Origin: an uncultured Christensenellaceae bacterium | GTDB taxonomy: Bacteria > Bacillota > Clostridia > Christensenellales > Pumilibacteraceae | NCBI GenBank assembly: GCA_910587025.1 | Contig: CAJUKR010000012.1 | Location: 6,829 to 35,405 of the forward strand | Direction: 5' to 3' | Length of the DNA: 28,577 nucleotides | In this document: positions 1 through 8,200 of the stretch, in pieces | How positions within the stretch are numbered: the first letter of the stretch is position 1 | Layout: every line of letters starts with the position of its first letter | Position numbers and translations under genes: made by a program | The notes under the pieces: generated by a model | What the model was told of the DNA's origin: nothing | Databases searched by the model: none | What the model saw: only the letters and a program-made list of their open reading frames with translations

Positions 1-11
1 GCCAATGATAA

Positions 12-362
12 TTATACTCTAAGCTTTCGGAAGCGGAGAGAATGACCGAGTACGCGGCGAATAAACTAAGCGGATATGTTCCGTATTATCTTTACAGGCA
101 AAAGAATATGGTCGGCAATCTCGAAAATATCGGTTATGCGTTGAGCGGACACGAGTGTATTAACAATATTACCGTTATGGAGGAGCTCGCGCCGGTGTAT
201 GCGTGCGGCGCGGGAAGTATATCGAAGCTCCTCGGCGGCGCGATAGCGCGTCATGCGTCGCCGAAAGACATAGGGCTTTATTTGTCCGAATTCGACGAAA
301 GATTGAAACAAAAGTTGAATTTCTTTTCTTGCGCCGAAACATCGCATAATTTTTTGCCATAA
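12..362 (+). CDS. hemZ: C-terminal part of HemZ-like coproporphyrinogen III oxidase/dehydrogenase (partial, possible frameshift)
   Basis: The gene continues beyond the left edge. The visible ~105 residues after ATG 42 carry the HemZ C-terminal signature: a PYYLYRQKNMVGNLENIGYA block, then a C-x-NI-x-VMEE segment, the AxGAGSISKL stretch and a closing NPKDI-like ASPKDIGLY segment. HemZ is a HemN-related radical SAM family acting in anaerobic haem synthesis; its radical SAM core would lie upstream. In this frame TGA and TAA stand at 6-11, so the frame cannot extend left of 12, although the family similarity appears to run through ATG 42 without a natural N-terminus. The first codons in frame 1 read A-N-D-N-Y-T-L, which would join smoothly if one A were missing near position 21. 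So this is either a frameshifted or truncated copy, or a sequencing error. The product is fairly certain; gene integrity is not. Confidence 0.7.
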   Translation, partial: LYSKLSEAERMTEYAANKLSGYVPYYLYRQKNMVGNLENIGYALSGHECINNITVMEELAPVYACGAGSISKLLGGAIARHASPKDIGLYLSEFDERLKQKLNFFSCAETSHNFLP

Positions 363-375
363 GGTGTAAAATTTG

Positions 376-404
376 TTTACATTTCGGTTTTCGTGTGGTA
401 TACT
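376..404 (+). promoter_or_regulatory. Sigma-A-like promoter of the rpsO-pnp operon
   Basis: TTTACA at 376-381 and TATACT at 399-404 are separated by exactly 17 bases, with a TG one base before the -10 (extended -10). The predicted start is near 410-412, just before the structured leader of rpsO. It begins only 14 bases after the hemZ stop. Confidence 0.75.
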
Positions 405-412
405 ATGTCGGT

Positions 413-464
413 ACCTTAGTTCTGGAAGTTTGGCGCTCTCCACGCCGCTACTTAAGACTGAGGC
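413..464 (+). promoter_or_regulatory. Structured 5' leader of rpsO, candidate S15 autoregulatory RNA
   Basis: The leader folds into one long interrupted hairpin made of three nested helices: 414-420 with 457-463 (seven pairs, one G-U), 426-429 with 450-453 (AAGT/ACTT), and 432-435 with 443-446 (GGCG/CGCC) closing a seven-base loop. It sits between the promoter and the GGGAGG ribosome-binding site at 481-486. Ribosomal protein S15 is known to repress its own mRNA through leader structures in several bacterial groups, including Firmicutes. That this hairpin binds S15 is an inference from position and pairing. Confidence 0.6.
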
Positions 465-494
465 GAATAAATATTCCATTGGGAGGTAAAACAA

Positions 495-758
495 ATGGAC
501 AAGGACAAGAAAGCGGCTATTATCGCAAAGTTTGCAACGCACCCCGGTGATACGGGAAGCCCCGAAGTGCAGATCGCGCTTCTTACGGAGAGGATCAATC
601 ATCTTACGGAGCATCTTAAGGTTCACAAAAAGGACCATCATTCGCGCAGAGGTCTGTTACAGATGGTAGGTTCCAGACGCAGCTTGCTTAACTATCTGAA
701 AGAACTTGACATCGAGAGATACAGAAAAATTGTCGCCGATTTGGATTTGAGAAAATAA
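495..758 (+). CDS. rpsO: 30S ribosomal protein S15
   Basis: The 87-residue product has the normal length of S15 and its hallmark segments: HPGDTGSPEVQIALLTERI near the N-terminus, the HKKDHHSRRGL loop that contacts 16S rRNA, and the VGSRRSLLNYL helix. S15 is a primary binder of the 16S central domain and helps form bridge B4 to the large subunit. The ATG at 495 follows GGGAGG at a good distance. It is the first gene of the operon and is followed by pnp, the usual pairing in bacteria, where S15 and PNPase are co-transcribed and both post-transcriptionally controlled. Nothing is missing. Confidence 0.97.
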   Translation: MDKDKKAAIIAKFATHPGDTGSPEVQIALLTERINHLTEHLKVHKKDHHSRRGLLQMVGSRRSLLNYLKELDIERYRKIVADLDLRK

Positions 759-770
759 AAATTGAACATA

Positions 771-800
771 TCGAAGGCGGACGAAAGTTCCGCCTTTCGA
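771..800 (+). promoter_or_regulatory. Hairpin between rpsO and pnp
   Basis: A stem pairs 776-781 with 789-794 (GGCGGA/TCCGCC) and continues with 771-775 against 795-800 over a one-base bulge. The loop is about seven bases. Only a weak T stretch follows (801-804), so it could be a leaky terminator or an RNase processing site. In E. coli the rpsO-pnp junction is cleaved by RNase III and used for PNPase autoregulation; a similar role here is an inference. Confidence 0.6.
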
Positions 801-851
801 TTTATTATGCAAAATACAGTCAGTAAGAATATAGAGGAGATAAAAACGAAA

Positions 852-3062
852 ATGAAAGAAGGAAACATTTTCAAGACCGAGATCGGCGGGCGCGAGGTTA
901 TAGTCGAAACCGGCAAGTACGGAGAGCAGGCCAACGGGCACTGCATCGTAAGATGCGGCGATACCATGGTTATGGCCAACGTATGTATGTCGGATGCGCC
1001 CAGACCGGGCATGGATTTCTTCCCGCTCGGTGTGGATTTCGAAGAAAAACTTTATGCTATCGGAAAAATTCCCGGTAGCTTTAAGAGAAGAGAGGGCAGA
1101 GGTAGCGACAAAGCCATCCTTACGTCGCGACTTATCGACAGACCGCTTCGTCCGCTTTTCCCGAAAGGACTTTTCAACGACGTTACGGTCGTTTGTACCG
1201 CGCTGTCCGTAGAACCCGATTATCCGCCCGAGGTATGGGGCATGGTCGGATCTTCAATCGCACTGTCGATTTCGGATATTCCGTTTGCGGGACCGACCGG
1301 CGCCGTAGTCGTGGGATACGTGGACGGCGAGTATGTTATTAACCCCGATTGCAAACAGAGAGAAGCAAGCTCGATGCACGTTTACGTTGCGGGTACGGCG
1401 GAAGCCATTATGATGGTGGAAGCGGGAGCAAACGAAGTGAGCGAGGAAGTTATGCTCGGCGGCATACTTTTCGCGCACGAGGAAATCAAGAAGATCGTTG
1501 CGTTCATAAATGAAATCGTCGCGAAGATAGGCAAGCCCAAGAAAGACATGCCGCTTTATCACATTCCCGCGGATCTCGACGCCGAAGTGCGTAAATTCGC
1601 GGACAAGCTGCTTGACAAAGCGCTTGCTACGCATGACCGTACCGAGCGTCAGAATAATCAGGATGAGGTCGAAAAAGTTACGCTCGAGCATTTCGCAGAG
1701 ATTTTCCCCGATATGGAAAGAGAGATCAAGGATTCGCTTTACTATATCACGAAGGAAAAAGTCCGCGCAAAGATACTCGATAAAGGCGAACGTCCGGACG
1801 GACGCGGACTCGAAGATATCCGCGATATATGGTGTGAAGTAGGCATACTTCCCAGAGTTCACGGCTCCGCCGTATTTACGAGAGGTCAGTCGCAGGCAAT
1901 GTCCACATGTACGCTCGGCACTATCGGCGACGCACAGAAACTCGAAAACCTCGATGAAGACGACGTCAAGAAGAGATATATGCATCAGTACAATATGCCC
2001 GGGTATTCCACAGGCGAGGCGAAGCCGCTTCGCGCACCCGGACGCCGCGAGATCGGACACGGCGCTCTTGCCGAGCGCGCGCTCGAACCCGTTATTCCGT
2101 CCGAGGAAGAATTCCCTTATGCTATCAGAACGGTCAGCGAAATCGTAAGCTCCAACGGTTCGACTTCGCAGGCAAGCGTATGCGGTTCTTGTATGGCGCT
2201 TATGGACGCAGGCGTTCCCATCAAAGCGCCCGTCGCGGGCATTGCAATGGGTCTTATCAAAGACGCGGATCATGACCGTGTCGCAATCATGTCCGATATA
2301 CAGGGTCTCGAGGATTTCCTCGGCGATATGGACTTTAAGGTTGCGGGCACTACCGCAGGTATTACCGCGATCCAGATGGATATAAAGATCAAGGGCATCG
2401 ATAAGCGTATTCTTTCCACTGCTCTCGAGCAGGCGAGAAAAGGCAGACTTCATATCCTCGGCAAAATGCTCGAAGTTATCCCCGGTCCGCGCGCAGAGTT
2501 GTCCAAGTGGGCACCTAAAATCACCGTTCTCAAAATCGATCCCGATAAGATCGGTAAAGTTATCGGTAAGGGCGGCGAAACCATCAATAAGATCGTGGAC
2601 GAAACCGGAGTCAAGATCGACATCGAAGAAGACGGCAGCGTTTATATCGCATATACCGACGAAGAGATGGGCGAGAAGGCGAAGAAGATCATTCTTTCCA
2701 TTGTCGAAGACGTTATTGTCGGAAACGAGTACGAGGGTCCCGTCGTAAAGATCCTTATGAGCAATCCCGACCGAGCAAACGGAAGAGACAGAGGCCGCGG
2801 ACGTCGCGACGGTAAAGACGGCAAAGGCAAGGACGATAAGCCTGCGAAAGATGAACAGCCTCAGGAGCTCGGAGCATTTGTAAATATCGCTCCCGGCAAA
2901 GACGGTATGATCCACATATCCAAGCTTTCGGATAAGAGAGTGGCAAAGGTTACCGACGTAATAAATATCGGCGACGTTGTCAGAGTGGAAGTTATCAAAG
3001 TGGACGAAAAGGGCAGGATCGATCTTCGCCTTAAGGAAATCGTCTGCAAGGCTTCCGTATAA
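852..3062 (+). CDS. pnp: Polyribonucleotide nucleotidyltransferase (PNPase)
   Basis: PNPase degrades RNA 3' to 5' by phosphorolysis as a trimer. I place the start at ATG 852, 736 residues, behind GAGGAGA at 834-840. An upstream TTG at 762 is in frame but lies before the intergenic hairpin and adds non-family sequence. Visible parts are the first RNase PH domain (KRREGRGSDKAIL motif), the alpha-helical linker, the catalytic second RNase PH domain (VSSNGSTSQASVCGS, then AIMSDIQGLEDFLGDMDFKV), a KH domain from about residue 560 with IGKGG, and an S1 domain from about 628. The S1 domain is split by about 36 Arg/Gly/Lys/Asp-rich residues (about 636-671), which makes the protein longer than the usual ~700 residues. 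It is followed at 3086 by a hairpin and then ylxY. Confidence 0.96.
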   Translation: MKEGNIFKTEIGGREVIVETGKYGEQANGHCIVRCGDTMVMANVCMSDAPRPGMDFFPLGVDFEEKLYAIGKIPGSFKRREGRGSDKAILTSRLIDRPLRPLFPKGLFNDVTVVCTALSVEPDYPPEVWGMVGSSIALSISDIPFAGPTGAVVVGYVDGEYVINPDCKQREASSMHVYVAGTAEAIMMVEAGANEVSEEVMLGGILFAHEEIKKIVAFINEIVAKIGKPKKDMPLYHIPADLDAEVRKFADKLLDKALATHDRTERQNNQDEVEKVTLEHFAEIFPDMEREIKDSLYYITKEKVRAKILDKGERPDGRGLEDIRDIWCEVGILPRVHGSAVFTRGQSQAMSTCTLGTIGDAQKLENLDEDDVKKRYMHQYNMPGYSTGEAKPLRAPGRREIGHGALAERALEPVIPSEEEFPYAIRTVSEIVSSNGSTSQASVCGSCMALMDAGVPIKAPVAGIAMGLIKDADHDRVAIMSDIQGLEDFLGDMDFKVAGTTAGITAIQMDIKIKGIDKRILSTALEQARKGRLHILGKMLEVIPGPRAELSKWAPKITVLKIDPDKIGKVIGKGGETINKIVDETGVKIDIEEDGSVYIAYTDEEMGEKAKKIILSIVEDVIVGNEYEGPVVKILMSNPDRANGRDRGRGRRDGKDGKGKDDKPAKDEQPQELGAFVNIAPGKDGMIHISKLSDKRVAKVTDVINIGDVVRVEVIKVDEKGRIDLRLKEIVCKASV

Positions 3063-3085
3063 TTTCGGATAAATTGAGATAATCG

Positions 3086-3119
3086 CAACACCTCGTGAAT
3101 AATATAACACGAGGTGTTG
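3086..3119 (+). promoter_or_regulatory. 12-bp perfect hairpin covering the ylxY ribosome-binding site
   Basis: CAACACCTCGTG at 3086-3097 is perfectly complementary to 3108-3119 across a ten-base AT-rich loop. The right arm contains GAGGTG (3111-3116), the only Shine-Dalgarno candidate for the ATG at 3121, so the folded RNA would hide the start. There is no T-run after the stem, so it is a poor intrinsic terminator. Confidence 0.7.
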
Positions 3120-3120
3120 T

Positions 3121-3822
3121 ATGATTAAACGCACAAAATTTTTCGGATATATCGTTTCCGGCATAGCCGCGGTATTTGTTATCGGCGGCGTGCTCACGGT
3201 TTGGCTCGGAGCGGGCGGAGTCAGCGAAGTCGCCACCGATCCGCGCGCATTGTATTCCGGTACATCGGAAAGCGGCGTTGCGCTGATGTTCAACGTTTAT
3301 TCGGGAACGGAGTATATTCCGAGCATCCTTTCCACCTTGGAAGAAAAGCAGGTCAAAGCGACTTTTTTTATAGGCGGCTGTTGGGCGGAAAAGAACGAGG
3401 AAACGCTCAAGTCCGTCTATGCCGCGGGACACGAGATCGGAAGTCACGGATATTTGCATCGCGATCATTCCAAACTGGATAAGCGCGGAAATACGGACGA
3501 AATCACCGTTACGCATAAACTTATATCCAATATGCTCGATGTAAGCATGACGCTTTTCGCACCGCCGTCGGGGGCATATAACGCCGTCACATTGGACGTT
3601 GCGGAATCGCTCGGGTACAAAACCGTGCTTTGGTCGCGGGACACGATCGACTGGCGTGATCACGACACGGATCTGATTGTTTCGCGTGCTACGACAAAAA
3701 CGGTGGGCGGGGACTTTATTCTTATGCATCCCACGAAAAACACCGCCGAAGCGTTGCCTAGGATCATCGACGGTCTTGTCGCGAAGAATCTGAATCCCGG
3801 GACGGTAAGCGACGCGCTATAA
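3121..3822 (+). CDS. ylxY: YlxY-like polysaccharide deacetylase-family protein, likely catalytically impaired
   Basis: A 233-residue protein with one N-terminal membrane helix or uncleaved signal (about residues 8-30), then a NodB/CE4 fold facing outside. The fold is clear from VALMF at 53-57, KATFFIGG, GHEIGSHGYLH at 103-113 and FILMH at 199-203. The metal-ligand histidines H109 and H113 and the late LMH histidine H203 remain. The TFDDG motif that supplies the catalytic base and metal aspartate reads M-F-N-V-Y (56-60), and the usual RPPxG reads A-P-P-S-G (147-151). It is therefore probably not an active deacetylase. Position between pnp and an M16 peptidase matches ylxY of Bacillus and related spore-formers. 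The ATG follows GAGGTG, which lies inside a hairpin. Confidence 0.85.
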   Translation: MIKRTKFFGYIVSGIAAVFVIGGVLTVWLGAGGVSEVATDPRALYSGTSESGVALMFNVYSGTEYIPSILSTLEEKQVKATFFIGGCWAEKNEETLKSVYAAGHEIGSHGYLHRDHSKLDKRGNTDEITVTHKLISNMLDVSMTLFAPPSGAYNAVTLDVAESLGYKTVLWSRDTIDWRDHDTDLIVSRATTKTVGGDFILMHPTKNTAEALPRIIDGLVAKNLNPGTVSDAL

Positions 3823-3861
3823 TTCCGCCCGAAGCAGGGCATAATATTTACGGAGAAACCA

Positions 3862-5121
3862 ATGGTAAAATCTACTGAATTTTCTAACGGGCTTAAACTT
3901 GTGACCGAACACTTTTCGGGCGTGCGTTCCGTCTCCGTCGGATTTTGGGTCGGCGCAGGAAGCGGTTTCGAAACAGCGGCGAACAACGGTATTTCGCATT
4001 TTACGGAACATGTCATATTCAAAGGCACGGATAAATATTCGCCTTTCGAGATCGCAAAGCTATTCGAGGACTACGGCGCGAGCGTGAATGCGTTTACGAG
4101 TAAAGAGTCGACTTGCTATTATTTCAAGAGTATAGACGAAAACCTCGAAAAGTGTTTCGATCTTCTTTCGCATATTTTTTACGAATCGACTTTTCCGAAA
4201 GAAGAGCTCGACAAAGAACGCAAGGTTATAGTCGAGGAAATCAATATGGTGGGCGACGAGCCCGAAGATATATGCTACGACAAACTTGCCGAATGCTCGT
4301 ACTCGGGTACTTCGCTTGCGCGCACTATTCTCGGTCCGTCGGATAATGTACTGCGCTTCGACGGCGGCGACGTTCGGGATTATATGCGTCGCATGTATAC
4401 ACCCGACAATACCGTCGTTTCGATGGTGGGGAACATTCCGCACGAGCTTGCCGTAAAACTTGTCGAGAAATACGTTCTGCCCAAGTGCGGTATGAATAAG
4501 TGCGAAAAAACTTATCCCGAAAAGACCGTCGGGGGCGGGTTTTCGAAATACGAAAAAGATTTCGAACAGGTGAATTTCGCACTGTCTTTTCCTACGATAG
4601 AGTTCGACAATGCCTTATCGTCCGTTCAGAGCGTGGTCTCATTTTGCCTCGGAACGGGAATGAGCTCAAGACTGTTCCAGGTACTCAGAGAACAAAAGGG
4701 ACTTGTGTATAACGTATATACGTCCTGTTCCGCATATAAGAATAACGGTCTGTTCGGAATATACGTCAATACGGGCGGAAAGAATCTCAATGCCGCTCTT
4801 GCAGCGATAAAAGACGAGTTGACCGTGCTGTGCGAAAAAGGTCTAACCGAAGAAGAAGTCGCGAGAGCGAAAATGCAGCTTAAGAGTAACTCGCTTTTTG
4901 CCGTGGAGAATATGCTTTCGACTATGCATGCGTACGGCAAATACGCATTATACACGGGAAAGAATTTCAGCATAGAGGAGAATCTGAAGCGCATTGCATC
5001 CGTCACGCGCGGGCAGACTGCGGAATTCTGCGAGAGATTTTTCGATACGTCGAAACTCAGCGCCGCGTATGTGGGGAAAGCGGAGTATATCGGTTCCGGA
5101 AGTTTGTTGGATTGTTTCTGA
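3862..5121 (+). CDS. mlpA: M16 family zinc peptidase (MlpA/YmxG-like)
   Basis: A 419-residue pitrilysin/insulinase-family protein, typical length for the bacterial two-domain form. The inverted zinc motif HxxEH is present as H46-F-T-E49-H50 with the distal glutamate in the VIVEEIN segment near residue 126. The second domain carries the R-E-Q-K-G-L-V-Y motif, whose Arg and Tyr help bind substrate in this family. It has no signal peptide, so a cytoplasmic peptidase is expected. A GGAG site precedes the ATG. It is the last gene of the rpsO-pnp operon and is followed by a strong terminator; the same neighbour order occurs in Bacillus. The natural substrate is unknown. Confidence 0.92.
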   Translation: MVKSTEFSNGLKLVTEHFSGVRSVSVGFWVGAGSGFETAANNGISHFTEHVIFKGTDKYSPFEIAKLFEDYGASVNAFTSKESTCYYFKSIDENLEKCFDLLSHIFYESTFPKEELDKERKVIVEEINMVGDEPEDICYDKLAECSYSGTSLARTILGPSDNVLRFDGGDVRDYMRRMYTPDNTVVSMVGNIPHELAVKLVEKYVLPKCGMNKCEKTYPEKTVGGGFSKYEKDFEQVNFALSFPTIEFDNALSSVQSVVSFCLGTGMSSRLFQVLREQKGLVYNVYTSCSAYKNNGLFGIYVNTGGKNLNAALAAIKDELTVLCEKGLTEEEVARAKMQLKSNSLFAVENMLSTMHAYGKYALYTGKNFSIEENLKRIASVTRGQTAEFCERFFDTSKLSAAYVGKAEYIGSGSLLDCF

Positions 5122-5143
5122 ATATAATCCTATTGTTTTGGGG

Positions 5144-5176
5144 TTGCCGACTCGTCGTCGAGTCGGCAATTTTTCT
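5144..5176 (+). terminator. Intrinsic terminator of the rpsO-pnp-ylxY-M16 operon
   Basis: TTGCCGACTCG at 5144-5154 pairs perfectly with 5159-5169 across a four-base loop and is followed by TTTTT (5170-5174). It is GC-rich and textbook in form, 22 bases after the M16 stop codon. Confidence 0.93.
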
Positions 5177-5207
5177 TTAATCTTTTTCTAAAATGACCGA
5201 AAAATTA

Positions 5208-5237
5208 TTGTCAACGTAATGCGGTTTGTGTTATAAT
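5208..5237 (+). promoter_or_regulatory. Sigma-A-like promoter of ftsK
   Basis: TTGTCA at 5208-5213 and TATAAT at 5232-5237 with an 18-base spacer. The expected start near 5244 leaves a leader of about 28 bases before the ftsK TTG start. It lies just after the preceding terminator and probably drives the long ftsK-rimO-pgsA-cinA-recA run. Confidence 0.75.
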
Positions 5238-5271
5238 AAACCGTAACTATTATAAGTATCGGGAGATTGTT

Positions 5272-8200
5272 TTGTCAGTCAATAAATATACAAGGCGAAA
5301 AAAGAACAATTCGGGTGACTATGAGATACTCGGAATAGTTCTGATAATAATATCCGCATTTTTACTGGTCTGCACTTTGATACCCATTATTTTCGGTGTG
5401 GTCAGCGAGGGGCTCAGAAGCGTGCTTTTGGGACTTTTCGGCATATTCGCATATATCGCTTTGTGCGGAATGCTTGCGACAGGTATTTGTCTTGTTATGG
5501 GCAGAAGAATAGCCGTCGGCGGAAAATATATAGCACTTATCGTCGGTATCGTCATAAGTTTTTTCCTTATTCTTCAGCTTGCTACGACGAGCGCTTTTTT
5601 CGAAAAGAATTTCGGTGAATACCTCGGCGAAGTATACTCTGCGAAATTCACGGCGGGCGGACTGATATTCGGTATCATAGCGTACGCTTTTCAGGCGTTT
5701 TTGCCTTTGCCTGTCGCGTATGTGCTCTTTTCGCTGATATTCATTGCGTGCGGCGGTTTGCTCGGGTATTTTATTTACAAAGAAGTTCGGTACACGCATA
5801 AGCCGGACGAACTTCCCGCCGAAGAAGACGATTCTTTCGGTAAGAGGGCATTTACGGACGACGTACCCGCGCAAAAGGTTTATATGCATACGCCGACGAA
5901 GTTGTTTGTCGAAGACATTGTTCCCGCAAAAAAAGAGGAGCCTACCGAAGAGATCGGTATAAGCGATCCCGAATATCACAGAATGGATCAGTCGCTTGCC
6001 GACAGCATGCTGTATGACCGCACCGCCGGTTCGGATAAGAAAATGTCCGAATTCGACGAGCAGGTATTTCGCTCGCAGGCGGGAGCGTCGCTTTACGACA
6101 ATTCCGTATATGCGCCGAAAAAGCCGAACGTGCGCCCCGAAGTCGTGCAGGCGAGCGTCGACGAAGTTCGTCCCAAGCGTCCCGATAAGATACTTCACGA
6201 AAGCGGCAAGATGCCGTTTATCGTTATTCCGACGCAGAAGGAATCGGACAGTATTTACAATCCGAATAAGATTATAAATACCGACGAAGCGGTGCGCGGC
6301 GGAATAATCGACAATGCCCGTACCGATTACGGTAAATCGACGGGAAATCAGTCGGTAAACGGTTTCGGCATATTCAACAATACAAACAGCGGAGTGGGGC
6401 AGATGCCCGCATCGGGTACCGGATTCGGAGCGGATGCCGCGCATGGTTCGTATATTAAAGACGAACGGGTCAGTGATACCCCCATTATCAATGCGGAGTA
6501 TTTCGAGCGTATGTTTGCGGATAAGCAGCCACGTGAGCCCGAGCCTCGTATGCAGAGACCTACGGAAAGTTCGAAGCCGACTCCGCCTCCTGCGCAGACG
6601 CTCGGAAGTTTTTCCGATTATCCCGATCGTACCGAGCCGACGCGCAAGCCCGAGATCGAAAAGTCCGAGCCTGTGCGTGAGCAGATACGCCCTATAATAA
6701 ACTCTTCGTTCGTGTCGAATGAAATGCCTAAAGAAAAGCCTGCCGAAAAGAGCAGACGCGCTTTTTACGAAGAAAACGACTTCGACGATATCGACGATGC
6801 GACATCCGATCCGTTGGCTTCGGTTCTTGCCGACAAATCGAATGATATAACACCGTCGGTCGAACCCGAGTCAAGGCATTCTTCATCTTTATCCGATTCG
6901 TTCGTGCTTGACGAAAACGTCGTGGATTTGAGCGAAAAGCATAACGATTATTCGAATAACGACAACAGCGGCTATTATACCGTCGAAGAAGATATTGTTC
7001 CGCCTAAGCAGGAAAGACCCGAACGAAACAGAAAAGCCAAAGTGCTCGACGGTCAGCTCGATATCGATTCCGTGCATAATCCCGACAGCGATTTGATCGA
7101 GATACCGCAGGCGCAGGCTCCGTATAGTTATTCGTATCCTCCCATTTCTTTGCTCAGCGAACCTGACAGAAGTTATGTGATCGACACCAACGATATAGAA
7201 GCCAAGTCGCATGATATCGAAGAGGCTCTTCGCAGTCTGAAATTCCCTGCAAAAGTGGTGAACGTCGTGTCCGGACCTACCGTAACGAGATACGAGCTTC
7301 AGCCGCAGAGCGGCATTTCCGTCAAGAAGATACTTGCGCTCGATAAGGATCTCGAATTTCATCTTGCCCGCGGCGCGGTCAGAATCGAAGCGCCGGTTGC
7401 AAACAAGCAGGCAATAGGTATCGAAGTCGCAAACAATGCTCCGTCAGTGGTCGGCTTCCGTGAGATAATCGAGTCGGGTGCGTTCTCCGACACGAAGTCA
7501 GTACTTCCGCTCGCGCTCGGTAAAGATATCGGCGGCGACGCAATAGTACGCAGTCTGGAAAAAATGCCGCATCTGCTTATCGCGGGAACGACGGGTACTG
7601 GTAAATCGGTGTGTCTTAATACGCTTATTCTCAGCCTTGTGTATAAGCGTTCTCCCGAAGAGGTCAGACTTATTCTCGTAGACCCCAAGCAGGTCGAGTT
7701 TACTCTTTACAGAGAACTCCCGCATCTTCTTCTTCGCAATCCGATAACGGATGTCAATCATGCTATCAGCGCGCTCGAATGGCTTATAGACGAGATGAAC
7801 CGACGTTATACGATTTTCGGTAAGCTCGCGTCGAAAGGCTATCCCGTGCGTAATATCGCGGAATACAACGCATGCTCGCTCGTCAAAGAGGGCAAGGCAA
7901 TGAAGATCCCGTATATCGTGATGATCGTAGACGAGCTTGCCGATCTCATGTCGATGCGTAAGAAAGACGTTGAAAACGGTGTTCGTCAATTGCTTCAGAA
8001 GTCGCGCGCTTCGGGCATACATCTCGTGCTTGCGACACAGCGTCCGTCGGTCGATGTAATTACGGGTACCATAAAAGTAAACCTGCCCACTCGAATCTCG
8101 TTTAAAGTCACGTCGAATGCGGATTCGCGTACTATACTCGATCAAGGCGGTGCGGAAGCATTGCTCGGTCGCGGTGATATGCTTATAATGGACAACTCCG

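Noticed and set aside
762..851. Upstream TTG start extending pnp by 30 codons
   Set aside because: The extra residues match no PNPase N-terminus, the start lies before the intergenic hairpin, and ATG 852 has a good ribosome-binding site.
1254..3293. 679-codon open frame antisense to pnp
   Set aside because: It lies fully opposite a clear PNPase gene, has no ribosome-binding site or family signature, and reflects codon bias that avoids stops on the reverse strand.
3827..3840. GCCC-GAAGCA-GGGC hairpin between ylxY and the M16 peptidase gene as a terminator
   Set aside because: Only four pairs and no T-run; the M16 gene is best read as part of the same operon.
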